A DNA stretch of 64,000 bases from the NCBI GenBank assembly GCA_038049695.1, contig CP142459.1:72019001-72083000 (forward strand), written 5' to 3'. Below the pieces are notes generated by a model, which was not told the origin of the DNA, ran no database searches, and worked only from the letters and a program-made list of their open reading frames with translations. The DNA comes from Cinnamomum chago (lineage: Eukaryota; Streptophyta; Magnoliopsida; Laurales; Lauraceae). Positions 36,391 to 48,700 of this stretch are shown in pieces. The first letter of the stretch is position 1, and every line of letters starts with the position of its first letter. The translations under genes were made by a program, and so were the position numbers.

Positions 36391-38178
36391 ACATACTTAA
36401 GTGCCCCAAAATGAAATAAAACAAAAAATCCAAGAACTAAATTTGGAATGAACAAAGGAATAGAACATGTTTTCATTTTACATAAAATAAAATAGTACAC
36501 AATGGATTACCTTATTTGAAGCATATTTTTTACCGATTGCAGTATCCTGCAGTATGTGGGCAGCAACCTGGAGATTTAAACAAGACAGTCGCCAAGCATA
36601 TCAATTTAGAAAGTCTTAGCAAAATGGAAAAATTTACACACAGGTGTAAGGCACAGATATACATATCAGGGTATCAGCTTGATGTTTTAATATTATTAAC
36701 GTAAAAAATATTTCCTTTCAAAAAGAACGAGAAGAACAACTACAATTAAGGAAGCAATGAAGAGACTATAAGAAAACACTATAGAAAATTTATGTTTAGC
36801 ATAATTTGGTAAGCTCCTTTTTTCGATGAGGGTGTTCAATATGGGTGGTTAGGATATTAAAGTGGGCTCCATGGGGTCAACTGATGGCACCCGCATAAAA
36901 TCCCATGCAGTCAGTGGATAATTAAACTAATAAAGGAGGCAATGAAGACTATAGATAAGCACATCAAGTGGACAGGGAATAGAGAAAGGATGAGTTATAT
37001 CAAATTTACCGGTCTAAGAGGAAGTCCTTGTGAGCTGAGAGTGCTAGCAGCCAGTGGCACATGCCTCTCTTTTGGATGGTGGTATTTGCAGGTTGATCCA
37101 TATTGCATCTTTTTGCAACAAGTATCAAACGTCAGAAGATGAATTGAAGAAGACAATGGAGAAAGCTAACAATTTAATTGTTGACATTTTGAAGAAAAAA
37201 CCACAATTGGCCTCTAATTGTAAATCAGAGAACCTAGATAATATCAATACATGTATATTTTAATGAATGATGTGTCATTTAGTGATCAAAAGTTTGAATC
37301 AAGTTTGCATTCAACACTGGTGAAAGATTGCTTGATTCTTCTCTAATCTCACTGAACCAAAATGGAGTGACTGATTCAGTCAGTCTCTTACTGAAGCTAA
37401 ATGAAGTAAAAATGGATTTTGTTGGGCCCAATGAAATCCATGAAAAACACACTTATCTTCTCTAAACCTGCGATTGATGTACTGGCACATGCTATTAATT
37501 AGTTTGGCTCAAGGCTCTAACTGATTGATCATCAGTTACTAGAATGCATGTCCATCTGCCACCCAAAAAAAAATAAAAAAAAATGATAGCTTCATGATCC
37601 AACCAACCCACTTATATAACCTGATGTAGTTTAACTGAGTCAACTGGAAGAGGTCCACAGGCAATGACACCCACCAGAACTTTTCCCCATCGCTCGGAGA
37701 CAGAACTTTTCTCCATATGTTGTTTGCAGCACCAACCAAACCAGACATGCTACTTCCATTTGTCACTGGAAAAGAATAAGTCTCACTTGTGGAATGGTTG
37801 CCATCTTCCTACAACATAAACAGACTAAATGTTGCTTATTGGTCCTTTTTTTTTTCTGAAAAGTTCAGTTTGTATATTTCCATAGAAGAAGAAACAATCT
37901 ACAAAAGAATCACTGGTAGTACTTGCCAAGCTTCAGGTCACAACATGGGAGGAAAAAAAAAAAATACCCACAAGCCAGGCCAGCAATAAGTCCACAGATT
38001 GGGCAGCCAAAGAAACCAATGATACAAAACAGGGAGCAACATAAAGGAGTGAATTTCCCACGGCCCTGATATCCCACAGCCTAGGATCAGGCCAAAACAA
38101 AAGAAGGAAACAAGGAAACCTCAGGCGGAGTAAGGAATAGGTGGTAAGGGAAAGTAGCCTCTCAATCTTGAGGCCCTT
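36391..38178. other. CACTA body, no gene recognised
   Basis: AT-rich DNA with scattered short ORFs (36,516-36,704; 37,054-37,263; 37,539-37,766), none with recognisable domains. Poly(A) and poly(T) stretches occur near 37,564, 37,848 and 37,954. Confidence 0.4.
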
Positions 38179-38567
38179 TTAGACCCAGCTAGGCTGCAGC
38201 ATTTTGCGCTTGTGGGCATTGTCTTGCAAACCCACCAAAGGAATCACTGGCAGAGCTATTAGTGCCAACTGCCAGTTCCCTACCATGGCTATCACCAGCC
38301 CCATAATAATTGTTGCTGAATTTTGAAGCACTAGTCCCAAGGCATCCCCTACAAGACTTCGCACAGTTGAAGCATCAGCTGATAATCTTGCTCCAACCGC
38401 TCCACTGAAATGGAACAAGAAATCTCAAGAGTCAGTAAGGTGTCGAGATATATACTAGTTGGTTTAAGTGCATGCTTAACAAACCTTGAATTAATAGGCT
38501 CATCAAACCAGCCGATTTCTTGGTGCACCACCCTCTCAAATGACAATGAGCGGATGCGTTGGATGAG
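38179..38567 (-). pseudogene. Captured ABCB second transmembrane domain, two exons
   Basis: Exon about 38,485-38,567 reads LIQRIRSLSFERVVHQEIGW, then FDEPINS, and ends in a GT donor. The next begins after an AG acceptor at 38,404 and reads GAVGARLSADASTVRSLVGD, then ALGLVLQNSATIIMGLVIAM and VGNWQLALIALPVIPLVGLQ before a stop. The two join in phase at S-G, as in plant ABCB auxin/xenobiotic exporters. Nucleotide-binding domain 2 and the rest are missing. Preserved splice sites with good protein similarity suggest fairly recent genomic capture rather than retrocopying. Confidence 0.8.
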
Positions 38568-40615
38568 TGATAAAGGACACTAGCAGCATGTGTGCTGATG
38601 TTATACCATTAAAGAAAAAACAGAAGCTGAAAAAAGAAAACATGTAAAAGCCCAACCATAAGTGACAGTTGCCCTTTTCCTTTACCATAATAGATGATAG
38701 GTAATCGGGTTTGGAGGTAATTACAATTACAGGGAAACGGAGCGCAAATCAACCAAGCTCTACAAATCCAAATGGGGCCTTGGCATCATTCTGTTTCCTC
38801 AGCCTTCATTAATGGTAAAAACCACTTACCTGGTCATACTTGGTGAGAGTATTCTTGTAGCCAAAATGAGTGGTCGGTTCAAAAGCTGGTTCTGTGATCA
38901 GTTTACTTCTTGATATGCAGTCACATGAGTTAAAATAAGGAATGAAATATTCTAGTGATTCTATATGAAAGGTTAGTAGCATCATGAAACATTCCATGTA
39001 TAGAAGAGTTGAAAGTGTTGAGACTATAAGAACCTGGGAAAAGGGAATATAACTCAAGAGGTATAATAATTTTATGTTTTAAGAAAACAAGTCTGATAAA
39101 AGAAGGTTCTATGATGATGATGATGTGTTAAAATCAAGTCCTTAGGCCTCACTTTGGCTACAATTAACAGAATGATTATTGTTATTATTGTTATTTATTA
39201 GTCAAATCATTCCAAGTCTGTCCAGAGAATGTACATAGAAACTATTAAATAAAAAAAAAGAAAAATGAAAAAAAAAACTGAAAATTCTAAATTCTGGTTT
39301 GTAACCAGTCTCATTTTCTATATCATCACCATAATGAAAAAACATATATAACAACTTTATTCATTAGGCTGTTATGGGAAATCAGTTGTACTAGATTTTG
39401 CAGGTTGCTCCAAATTCCAATAGGTTGAAAGACAATATTTGAAGATCTAAATCCAGACTTGATATTTGATTTGCACCACTCCTATAGGTGTGGGTTTGGA
39501 CTGGATTTTCTACTTGGCCCAAATCAATCTCTGTATCCTACCTTTACAGTCTTATCCTTTACATATTTTTGCAAATTGCCTCCATTTCCAAGAAGAGACT
39601 GGGTTCTAGTGCAATTACTTATATTATAACTCTGATACCTATTTAGCTGTAGTCCTAACCCAACTCAATAATTGATGGGCCCAAAAAAAAACACAATGGT
39701 ATAAAAGAATTATACCACGAAAAGGTTTCTTAGCCACAACCCACAGCCTGCAACTGTAATGTTTCTTACCAAAACAAAAGGTTTACCTGTAATAGGCAAA
39801 CAGGGATGCTGCAGGCAATTGCATTTTGCATTTACATCTAAAAGGAAGAGGTGAACGTGATTTTGGAGAGAATCCAAACAAGGCACAAGGAGTTTCTTGT
39901 GGACCATGCCCTCCCAAATGTAGCGATTCTACTTGCAGGGGAAGTTGGTAGGAGGAGGAGATGCTTGCCTTCTCTTTCACAATTGCACCTCTCCAGAATC
40001 TCAAAACTCCGCTTTGGGCAAAGGAGCCAAATATAAATCCTTTAATGTTCTTTGCCTCCTTTGGCACTTGTTCATGCAAAGTTCCATATATTTTTAGGGA
40101 AATTTCATTTTCAGAGAAAATGAGTTGCTGAAAGAGCCTTTCCGCAATTGCAAGAGATGAAAGGTTCTTTTACACCAAGGACCCATTAGCCACAAGGATT
40201 TCAATTTTCCATCCATTCATGAAGAATGAAAATCCACACAATTTTTTTTTTTGATGTGCAAGGAAATGAAATTTGTGGCAAATTGCTGCACCAAACTATA
40301 TATTAAAAAACACTTGAGAATCCATTTTCATTTCCAAGGAAATGCTTCTGCATGAAAAATTGATAAAATTAAGTTAGATTGTTATCTAATTAAAAAAAAA
40401 AACCTCAAACCCCAGGAAATTAAGAAACTACTGGTATAAAAATCTTCAGTTTTCATTGCCTATTCAAGTTCAGTGGATCAGAGAACATCACTATGGCTGT
40501 GGCACTAAATCAGCGTCCGATGCTTCCGCAACAAAAATAAGTAGGATTGAATGTGGATCAGCCTGGGGCCTGTCCTAGCCCAACTAACAAATTGAGTACA
40601 TCTAAGGTAAATAAG
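38568..40615. other. CACTA body, no gene recognised
   Basis: AT-rich, with short A-runs and ORFs below 100 codons (38,809-39,057; 39,783-40,079) that match nothing I know. The right edge is the Retand insertion site (GTAAAC at 40,616-40,621). Confidence 0.4.
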
Positions 40616-40621
40616 GTAAAC

Positions 40622-41305
40622 TGTAAGTGCAGAAAAATATACTCACAAGATTAGGATGCCTCCAGGGACTTACTCAAAGAACCGGAGGAGGGGCTGCGTG
40701 TCTGGCAGGTGTCTGGTAAACCTGAAAAGGAGAAAGAGAGCGGTCAAAGGACCCTGGCTGGGGCAGCACAGGGCTCTCCGATGCTTAAGTTAGCAGTGAT
40801 CGGAGAAAGGGAGGAGGAGGAGGAGTGTCGTTGCATGTAAGAGAGTGCATACCTCCTTTTTGGGCGGTCTGCCGCCTTATATGGGAGACTGTGTTGGTGC
40901 TTGTGCTAGCGGGCCTCATGATGCGACTAGGGTCTCCTCAGCCCACATAGTCATTAATGAGGGTCCATCACAGCCCTCATTGCATTTAATGAGGGTCCGA
41001 TCAGCCCACATTGCATTTAATGCCAGTCACATTGGGCCTGATCTTCACCTGATCTGTTGGCGGCTGAGGTCCTGTCAAATCCCTTTCTTGGGCCCTGTCC
41101 TGATAGGATTGTGGCCAACGGATGTGATTACATGACTCCGTGTAGCCGAGACCAAATAGGGTGGTATGGCCGAACTGGTTACCGTTCTCCCAATACCATC
41201 AGCTGGTGCCGAAACCGAAGTAGTGTAGGCTCTATATCCGAGACCGATACGGGCATACTTTGCCGAAACCGAATGGGGTTTGGTTTATGGGACGGTTCCC
41301 ACACA
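40622..41305 (-). repeat. Retand 3' LTR
   Basis: Minus strand TGTGTGGGAACCG...CTTACA. Minus-strand TATA-like ATATAA at 40,878-40,883. It differs from the other LTR at one site near the TG end. Confidence 0.92.
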
Positions 41306-41717
41306 ATAGCCCCCCAGCTCTTGACCTCTTGGGCTTTCTAGTCTCCGAGGTCGAGAGCTGAGTTGGCATGCCGAAGTCGTCTTCTCATTAAGGGCTCTGA
41401 CGGTTAGGTTGTGTATGCTGCCATCAATTCGCCTGCCCGAGGTAATAAGGAAGGTGATAAATGCGGAGACTATGATTAACGTGGGGAGACGGACCATCAG
41501 CGCCACGCGTCATCATTCGAAAGGCATCCTTGTCACTTCAAGGCGGCGGGCACTGCAACCCGAGGCAACACCTCGCACGCGTTTTGCTTCGAATTCCGGG
41601 ATGGCGCCCATCCCTGTCCTTTAAATTCGTTCTAGCACTCTTCTTCGCCATTTTCACCTCTGGATTTTGCTAGAATTCCTGCTCGCCAGAACTCTCCTTG
41701 CTAGAACTTCTTCAGCC

Positions 41718-44061
41718 ATGGCTTCCTCTACTAGAACTAGTGAGGGACCACCGATTTGTCCCGTGATCTCGCTCAAGTCTGTGAGTGTTTCTTCTCCGAC
41801 TTTCCTCTGTTTACATTTCTGATCTGATTCCCCTTAGGGTTTCCTTTGTCCCATACCTTTTCCGTTCTATCTGCCCCTTCCTTAGAGTTTTGTTAGGGTT
41901 TCTTTAGGCTTAAGAATGGGGGCTTTCAGTCACTGGATAGACTCCCTGGTGGCCCTGGCACAGCTCAGGACCAAGTTCATGATACCGGAGGACATTCGGA
42001 TAAAGGCCTCCGAAAGGTCTTCCGGTTATCACTTCAGCAACGGCTGGATGCCGTTCCCTTTAGTTGCCATCATCGAAGGAGGAGTTAGGTTCCCCCTTCA
42101 TCCTCTTCTTAGGTCCTGCCTCCGAGCATGGAACCTCTGCCCCTGCCAACTGATGCCCAACGGCTTCAAGATCGTCATGGGCGTTGCCGAACTGAACAAG
42201 GTCCTAGGGATCGACCTCGGCGTCCATGATATTGAGGACGTCTATGACCTCTGCAAAACCCGAGACGGCAACACGTATTATCTCTGAGTCAAAGCCAGGT
42301 GTTCGCCCCTCATCACGGCCCTGGAGGACTCGAATAAATACGCCGGAGATGACCGACTGTTCGTCTCTGGCAACTGGGAGTTCGGAGAAACCGAATCCGA
42401 GACCGCAAGGAGGGTCCAAATCCCAAGATTCTTCGGCACACCACCGAGTAACGCCCTATCTTTTCCACCGGGTTTCGGATTTCTGGCTTGCATTTCGGTC
42501 AACTCTTATTCTAACTCTTTTCTTTTCTTCTGCAGGCCTTCAACAGCGAAAGCGGGACGCCTTCTTAGACCGCTGGCGGAGGAACAAGGACTGGCTGGAT
42601 AAGATCTACCAGTACCGAGGCCACTACAACAGGGCTGCCTTTTCCTTACTAGGGTACGAGCCGAAGTACGCGTCATACACGCCGAAGTCAGGCCGCCCCG
42701 GAGAGGTTGTCCTTGCCCTAGCCGAAAACGCGAGCAGGGTCGCTTCGGGCGCTGAGGCCTCCACCTCGGCCGTCGCAGCCGAAAGCGATCCCATTCGGGA
42801 GATCGAAAACTACTCTTCCGACGCCGAAGAAATGGAGAGGCGCAGGCCTGCTTTCCAGCTGCTGAATCTGGAGGACGCAGTGTTCGGCGGGCAGCTGGCA
42901 GCCCCCGATGCTAGCCCACTCCCCGTTTCTGTCGTTCCTTCTCGGCCCGAGGTCCAGCCTGTTGCGAACGCGGAGCGGGAGAGGCCCAGGAAGAGGGCGA
43001 GGGGGAAGGACCCTGTCCGCGAGGAAGGGCCGAGGTCCACCGGGGCCGCGAGGCAGAGGGCCGCGGAAGAACCGGCTCAGGAACAGCCCTTGGTGGAGCA
43101 GCGCCGCTCGCCGCTTGTGACCACTCCTGCCGAGCCGGAGGCCTTCAGGCCAGAGCTCGAGCTGAGGCCGGGGAGGCCACTAAACGTCGAAGACCAGCTG
43201 ATTGGAAACTCAGCCGTGGTCGCGGCCCTCACCCGGCGCTCCCGAAAGACATGGAGGCGCACCGCGCAGTTGACAGTCCTCAGCTGCTTATGAAGACAAT
43301 ACAGCACTCCATCTCGGTAAGCGTCGAGCTTCTCCTAACTGCAACACTGACTTTTCCACGTAATACTAATTCACACGACTGTCTTTTTACAGGCCGTTTA
43401 GAGACTTCACGTGATACTGAACCGAGTCGTTGAGGAAGATGCTCAGCACGGCCGTCTGGTGGAGGCGAAGGAGAAAGCCGAGGCCGACCTCAGGACAAGG
43501 AGTGCAGAGCTGAAGGAGGTGGTGGCCCAAAAGGCCGAGCTCGACGCTCAGGCCGAACTGATGGTGAGCGAGCTTTGCACAGTCAAATCGGAGAACTACG
43601 AATTGCAAGGCAAGCTCCTCACCGAAGAGAAAAGAGCGGCGGGGCTAGCGGCCGACCTTGATGGAGAGAAGCAGGCGAGGGAAGAACTTCAAGCGTCATT
43701 CCAAGCCGAGATCGACGCTGCCTTCTTGGATGGGGTGACAAATGCGGGTCGGAGCTATACTGCCCAAGTTAAGAAGCTGAGTTCCAAGCTATTCCAGCTC
43801 GGCTATCGAGCTGGACTCAAGGAGATGGGGGCAAGAGAAGATCATCCACTCTACCAGAACCCCCTTGAGCTCGTGCCAGCTGCACCCGTGCCCCAGGAGC
43901 CCGCCGAGACTCCCGCGCCGCTGCCTCCAGAATCTCCTGCTGAGACCCCTGCACCTCCTCCACCCGAGGTTCCGTTTGAGTCGTCGGCGTCTCCCGGAGC
44001 TGCGCAGGCTGGTGATGCTGCAGTGGGCATCGAAGACGCCGAAGCCGGGCCATCTTCTTGA
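41718..44061 (+). pseudogene. Retand antisense ORF region (fossil), PF04195-like
   Basis: Runs opposite to gag-pol. Open blocks at 41,916-42,287, about 42,538-43,293 and 43,411-44,061 are separated by intron-like stretches with GT and pyrimidine-rich AG edges, as known for Tat/Grande antisense genes. The first block (VRFPLHPLLRSCLRAWNLCP) resembles the 'putative gypsy-type transposon' domain PF04195. The second is acidic and Arg-rich, with a basic stretch RPRKRARGKDP. The third is a coiled coil (AEADLRTRSAELKEVVAQKA) with a Pro-rich acidic tail. An initiating ATG is likely near 41,718. Product function is unknown for the whole family. It is treated as a fossil, and whether the reading is whole after splicing was not assessed. 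Confidence 0.65.
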
Positions 44062-44406
44062 TTACCGTTTCTGTTTTCTTTCATATGAAAAATGTAATCC
44101 TCTTTTGTTTCTTTTTGTTTTGGCAGTGGTGTAACTTTTATCAATGAAATTCCTTCGTTTCTCAAATGAAGTTTGTCTTTTTTGAATTCCATTTCGTTTG
44201 TGGCTTGCTACTTGCATGGGAATGTGCGTTTCTGCTTCTTTGCCCTTTCTTCTCTTTTTTCTTGTTTGTACTTTTCACGTGTGCGGGATCGGTAGAGGTA
44301 GACCGACTGGATTAGGGCATGCCACTGGCACTAGTTCCTTGCTGAGCTCACCCATCTCGGCAGCATAGCCGTTATGCCCAAGCGGGAATTGTGCCGTTTC
44401 GGCCAT

Positions 44407-45219
44407 ACGTCTAGGTGGCTGGGTGCCAACCTTAGACGATCTCACCGTTGGCCATCTCGGCTATACGTCTAGGTCGCTGGGTGCCGACCTTAGACGATTC
44501 CATCATCGGTCGTTTCGGCTTAACGTCTAGGTGGCTGGGTGCCAACCTTAGACGATCTTACCGTTGGCCATTTCGGCTTCGCGTCTAGGTGGCTGGGTGC
44601 CAACCTTGGACGATCTCACCGTAGGCCGTTTTGGCTATACGTCTAGGTGGCTGGGTGCCGACCTTAGACGATTTCGTCATCGGCCGTTTCGGCTTCACGT
44701 CTAGGTGGCTGGGTGCCATCCTTAGACGATCTTACCGTTGGCCATTTCGGCTTCGCGTCTAGGTGGCTGGGTGCCAACCTTGGACGATCTCACCGTAGGC
44801 CATTTCGGCTATACGTCTAGGTGGCTGGGTGCCGACCTTGGACGATCTCACCGTAGGCCGTTTTGGCTATACGTCTAGGTGGCTGGGTGCCGACCTTAGA
44901 CGATTTCGTCATCGTCCGTTTCGGCTTCACGTCTAGGTGGCTGGGTGCCATCCTTAGACGATCTTACCGTTGGCCATTTCGGCTTCGCGTCTAGGTGGCT
45001 GGGTGCCAACCTTGGATGATCTCACCGTAGGCCATTTCCGCTATACGTCTAGGTGGCTGGGTGCCGACCTTAGACGATTTCGTCATCGGCCGTTTCGGCT
45101 ATACGTCTAGGTGGCTGGGTGCCAACCTTAGACGATTTCATCATTGGCCATTTCGGCTATACGTCTAGGTGGCTGGGTGCCGACCTTAGACGATTTCATC
45201 GCTCGCATCGTTGCTAGAT
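44407..45219. repeat. 58-bp hairpin tandem repeat, 14 units
   Basis: CGTCTAGG recurs at 44,407, 44,466 and then every 58 bases to 45,162. Each unit can fold: CGTCTA-GGT-GGC pairs with GCC-ACC-TAGACG around TGGGT. Three subtypes (preceding TATA, TTCA, TTCG) recur as a four-unit block: units 5-8 (44,640-44,871) and 9-12 (44,872-45,103) are nearly identical, a 232-bp higher-order duplication. It lies between integrase and the antisense ORF, a place where Tat elements are known to grow satellites. Confidence 0.93.
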
Positions 45220-45298
45220 TGCCAGCGTCCGCCAGACTGCCTTGAATTGAGGACGAATGTAGTTCTATTAATCTCAAAAGTATTGTATCGGTACAAAT

Positions 45299-48200
45299 TC
45301 AAAAATAGAATTTCTTGAGGTGTGATGCATTCCATGGTCTTGGTAGCGGCCGTCCTTCCATATCCTTGAGTCTGTATGCCGACCGCCCCTCGATGGAAGT
45401 CACTTTAAACGGGCCATGCCAATTCGGCTCCAGTTTGCCTTGATTCGGATCCTTGTCCCCCGGGAGTGCCTTCTTGAGAACCAACTCTCCTACTGAGAAT
45501 TTCCTCTCTCTGACCTTCTGGTTATAACCTCTGGCCAGCTGTCGTTGATAGGCTGCGAGCCGAACTGCTGTCGCTTCTCTTCGCTCGTCGGCCAGATCCA
45601 GCTCTACCGCCAGGTGTGACTCATTTCGGCCCTGGTCGAAGAGCTCGGACCTTAGAGTAGGGAGGCCGATCTCTAAGGGAATGACAGCCTCCATCCCATA
45701 GGCTAGGGAGAAAGGTGTCGCCGAAGTGGATCGCCTTGGGGTCGTTCGGTAGGCCCATAATACACTCGGGAGCTCTTCCACCCATCTTCCTTTGGCTCTG
45801 TCAAGCCTTTTCTTCAGCCCGTCGAGTACCACTTTATTGGAAATCTCTGCCTGACCGTTGCTCTGTGGGTAAGCCGGTGTGGAATATCGATTTCGGATAC
45901 CGTGCTCCTATTAGAAGCTTCTGAAGAAGTTAGAGTCGAACTGAGTCCCGTTGTCCGAGATCAGTATTCTGGGGATGCCGAACCTGGTGACGATGTTTCT
46001 CCAGACGAAATTTTTGGAATCCCGCTCTGTGATGGAGGACAAGGGCTCTGCTTCGATCCATTTGGTGAAGTAATCCGTGGCTACTATCAGCCACCTTTTA
46101 TTCCCGGGAGTTCGGTGGAGCGGTCCCACTATGTCGAGCCCCCACTGGGCGAATGGCCATGGACTGGAAAGCGGGCTGAGGTCCTGCGCCGGTTGATGGA
46201 GAGAGTGGGAGAATTTCTGGCACTTCTCGCATTTCTTCGCGTACACCTGCGCGTCCTTCTGCATATATGGCCACCAGTAACCCTGGCTGATAGCCCGGTA
46301 AGCTATTGACCTTCCTCCAATATGGCTTCCACAGATCCCTTCATGTATTTCAAAGAGAAGATCTTCGACTTTGCTTGGGTGCACACACTGGAGGTACGGG
46401 CCCGAGAACGACTTCCTGTAGAGCTTGACTTCGGGAGACAGCCAGAACCGTGCTGATTTCAGTCTGATTCGGTGCGCTTCGCTGCTGTCTTCGGGCAGCT
46501 TGTCGTCCTTGAGGTAGGCGACGAAGGGGTCCATCCAACTCGGGCTGAGGTCAATACACGACACTTCCCGAGGCGGATGGAGCTCGATGCTGGGTGCGGC
46601 CAAGGACTCCACCTCGATGGTTCTTTTTCTTCCTGCTTCGACAGCGCTGGCTAAATTTGCAAGAGCATCTGCATGGGAGTTTGCCTCTCTGCCTATCTGT
46701 TTGATTTCGGCCATTTGGAACTGGGAGAAAGCTTTTTTTGCCAGGGCTAAATACGCAGCCATCCGGTCGTCGCGAGCTTGATAGTCTCCTATCAGCTGGT
46801 TTGCCACCAGCTGTGAATCACTGAAGACCACCAGCTGTTGAGCTCCGAGGATTCTGGCGCTGTTCAGTCCCGCTAAAAGGGCTTCGTACTCAGCTTCATT
46901 GTTCGACGCCTTGAAATCCAGGGTCAGAGCCTGCTCGATGACCAGTCCTTCTGGCGACTGGAGGACAACTCCAGCTCCGGCTCTTCTCGAGGTGGAAGAT
47001 CCATCAACGAAGACTTTCCAAACTGGGGCGAGGGCTTGACATTGTGATTGTTCAGAGCCCGTGGGCGCCTCATGCTCCCTACCCCCCAGTTCGGTGCCGA
47101 GCTGGGTTGGTGCCGAACTTGAATCGAACTCGGCAAGGAAATCTGCCAGAACCTGAGCCTTGATCGCTGTCCTGGGCTGATACTGAATTTCATACTGCCC
47201 TAGTTCGACAGCCCATCTCGAAATTCTTCCTGAAAAGTCAGCTTTTCTGAAAACAGATTTAAGTGGATGTTCCGTAACAACCACTATGGTATGTGTTTGA
47301 AAGTAGTGAGAGAGCTTCCGCGAGGCACTAACGAGTGCCAGCGCGAGCTTCTCGAGTGGCAAGTATCTGGTCTCGGCATCAATCAAGGTCTTGCTCGTAT
47401 AATAGATGGGTTTTTGGACCATGTCCTCTTCTCGAAGGAGGACCAAGCTCACTGCATGATCCGAGACCGCCAGGTATAAATACAAAAACTCTCCGTGGAC
47501 CGGAGTTGACAGTAGAGGGGGTGAAGAAAGGTAGGCCTTAAGCTCCTGCAACGCCTGGTCGCAGTCTGGAGTCCATTGAAATTTAAAATTCTTCCTAAGA
47601 AGCTGAAAGAAAGGCCGGCACTTATCTGAGGATCTGCTGATGAACCGATTTAGTGCGGCCGCCATTCCGGTTAGCTTTTGGACTTTCTTTGCCGAGGTGG
47701 GGCTCTGCACTCTGAGGATAGCCGAGATCTGATCTGGATTTGCCTATATCCCTCTGCGTGTGACCAAGCTTCCCAAGAATTTGCCGGAACCGACACCAAA
47801 GGCGCACTTGGAGGCGTTGAGCTTGAGCTTGAACCTCTTCAAAGTGGCGAAGACTCCAGCTAGGTCTGCCAAATGGGTATGGGCTTGCTTGGACTTGAAC
47901 ACCATGTCATCGATGTAGACTTCAACAGTCTTGCCGAGCTGATCGTGGAACATCTTGGTGACAAGTCGCTGGTAGGTAGCTCCTGCATTCTTCAACCCAA
48001 ACGGCATTACCTTATAACAATAGGTCCCTCGGGGTGTGATAAAAGCTGTCTTCTCCTCATCCGGCCCATACAACGGGATCTGGTGGTAGCCGCGATATGC
48101 ATCGAGGAAGCTCATTCTATCGTGTCCGGCTGTGGCATCGATCATCTGGTCGATTTTTGGGAGGGGAAAGTTGTCCTTGGGACAGGCCTTGTTCAGGTCG

Positions 48201-48688
48201 GTAAAGTCGACGCACACCCTCCATTTGCCAGTCTTCTTCTTGACGACCACGGTATTGGCTAGCCAGGTCGGGTATTGGACCTCTCTGATGGCGCCGGCCT
48301 CAAGCAGTTTATCCACCTCTTCGACCACAGCCTCGGTTTGTGGCACCCTAGTCCTGCGAGCCTTCTGCATCACAGGTTTATGATTAGGGTCTACATTCAA
48401 TTTATGGCATATTACCTCAGGGTCGATGCCAGGCATCTCTTGAGGCGTCCAGGCGAAGGCTTCTCTGTTCTGCACCAGGAACTGGACCAGTTCGGTCTTC
48501 TCTGGCTCTCCAAGCTGACTGCCGAGCAAGAAAAACCGTTCTGGATCTCGCGAATCGATTTGGATTTCGGTCAGGTCCTCCACGCTCTTGCTCTCTGGGT
48601 CCTGGCCGACCTTGTCTAGCTTCTTCTCTAGCCTCTTTTCCATCTCGGCCATGTTAACCTCCTTGGGCTCTCGCTCGCCGGATACCAC
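45299..48688 (-). pseudogene. Retand pol: RT, RNase H, integrase (fossil)
   Basis: RT ([50 protein letters not shown]) from 48,688 down to about 47,744. A connection and two RNase H-like parts ([20 protein letters not shown], then [13 protein letters not shown]) and integrase (HHCC-type CEKCQ, core [23 protein letters not shown]) continue to 45,911, with the integrase C-terminal part (WVEELPSVLWAYRTTPRRST) at 45,299-45,832. The two RNase H-like regions are usual for the Tat/Athila group. The blocks lie in different frames. Confidence 0.88.
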
Positions 48689-48700
48689 AGCCGTCAGGCA

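Noticed and set aside
43817-44192. Three extra ORFs in other frames over the Pro-rich tail
   Set aside because: GC-rich shadows of the antisense ORF's tail with no independent support.
44407-45219. CRISPR array (58-bp period with short palindromes)
   Set aside because: No unique spacers, whole units repeat, no cas genes, and it lies inside a plant Retand element.
47873-48619. Plus-strand ORFs of 83-129 codons over the Retand RT
   Set aside because: Antisense shadows of the reverse transcriptase; no domain.
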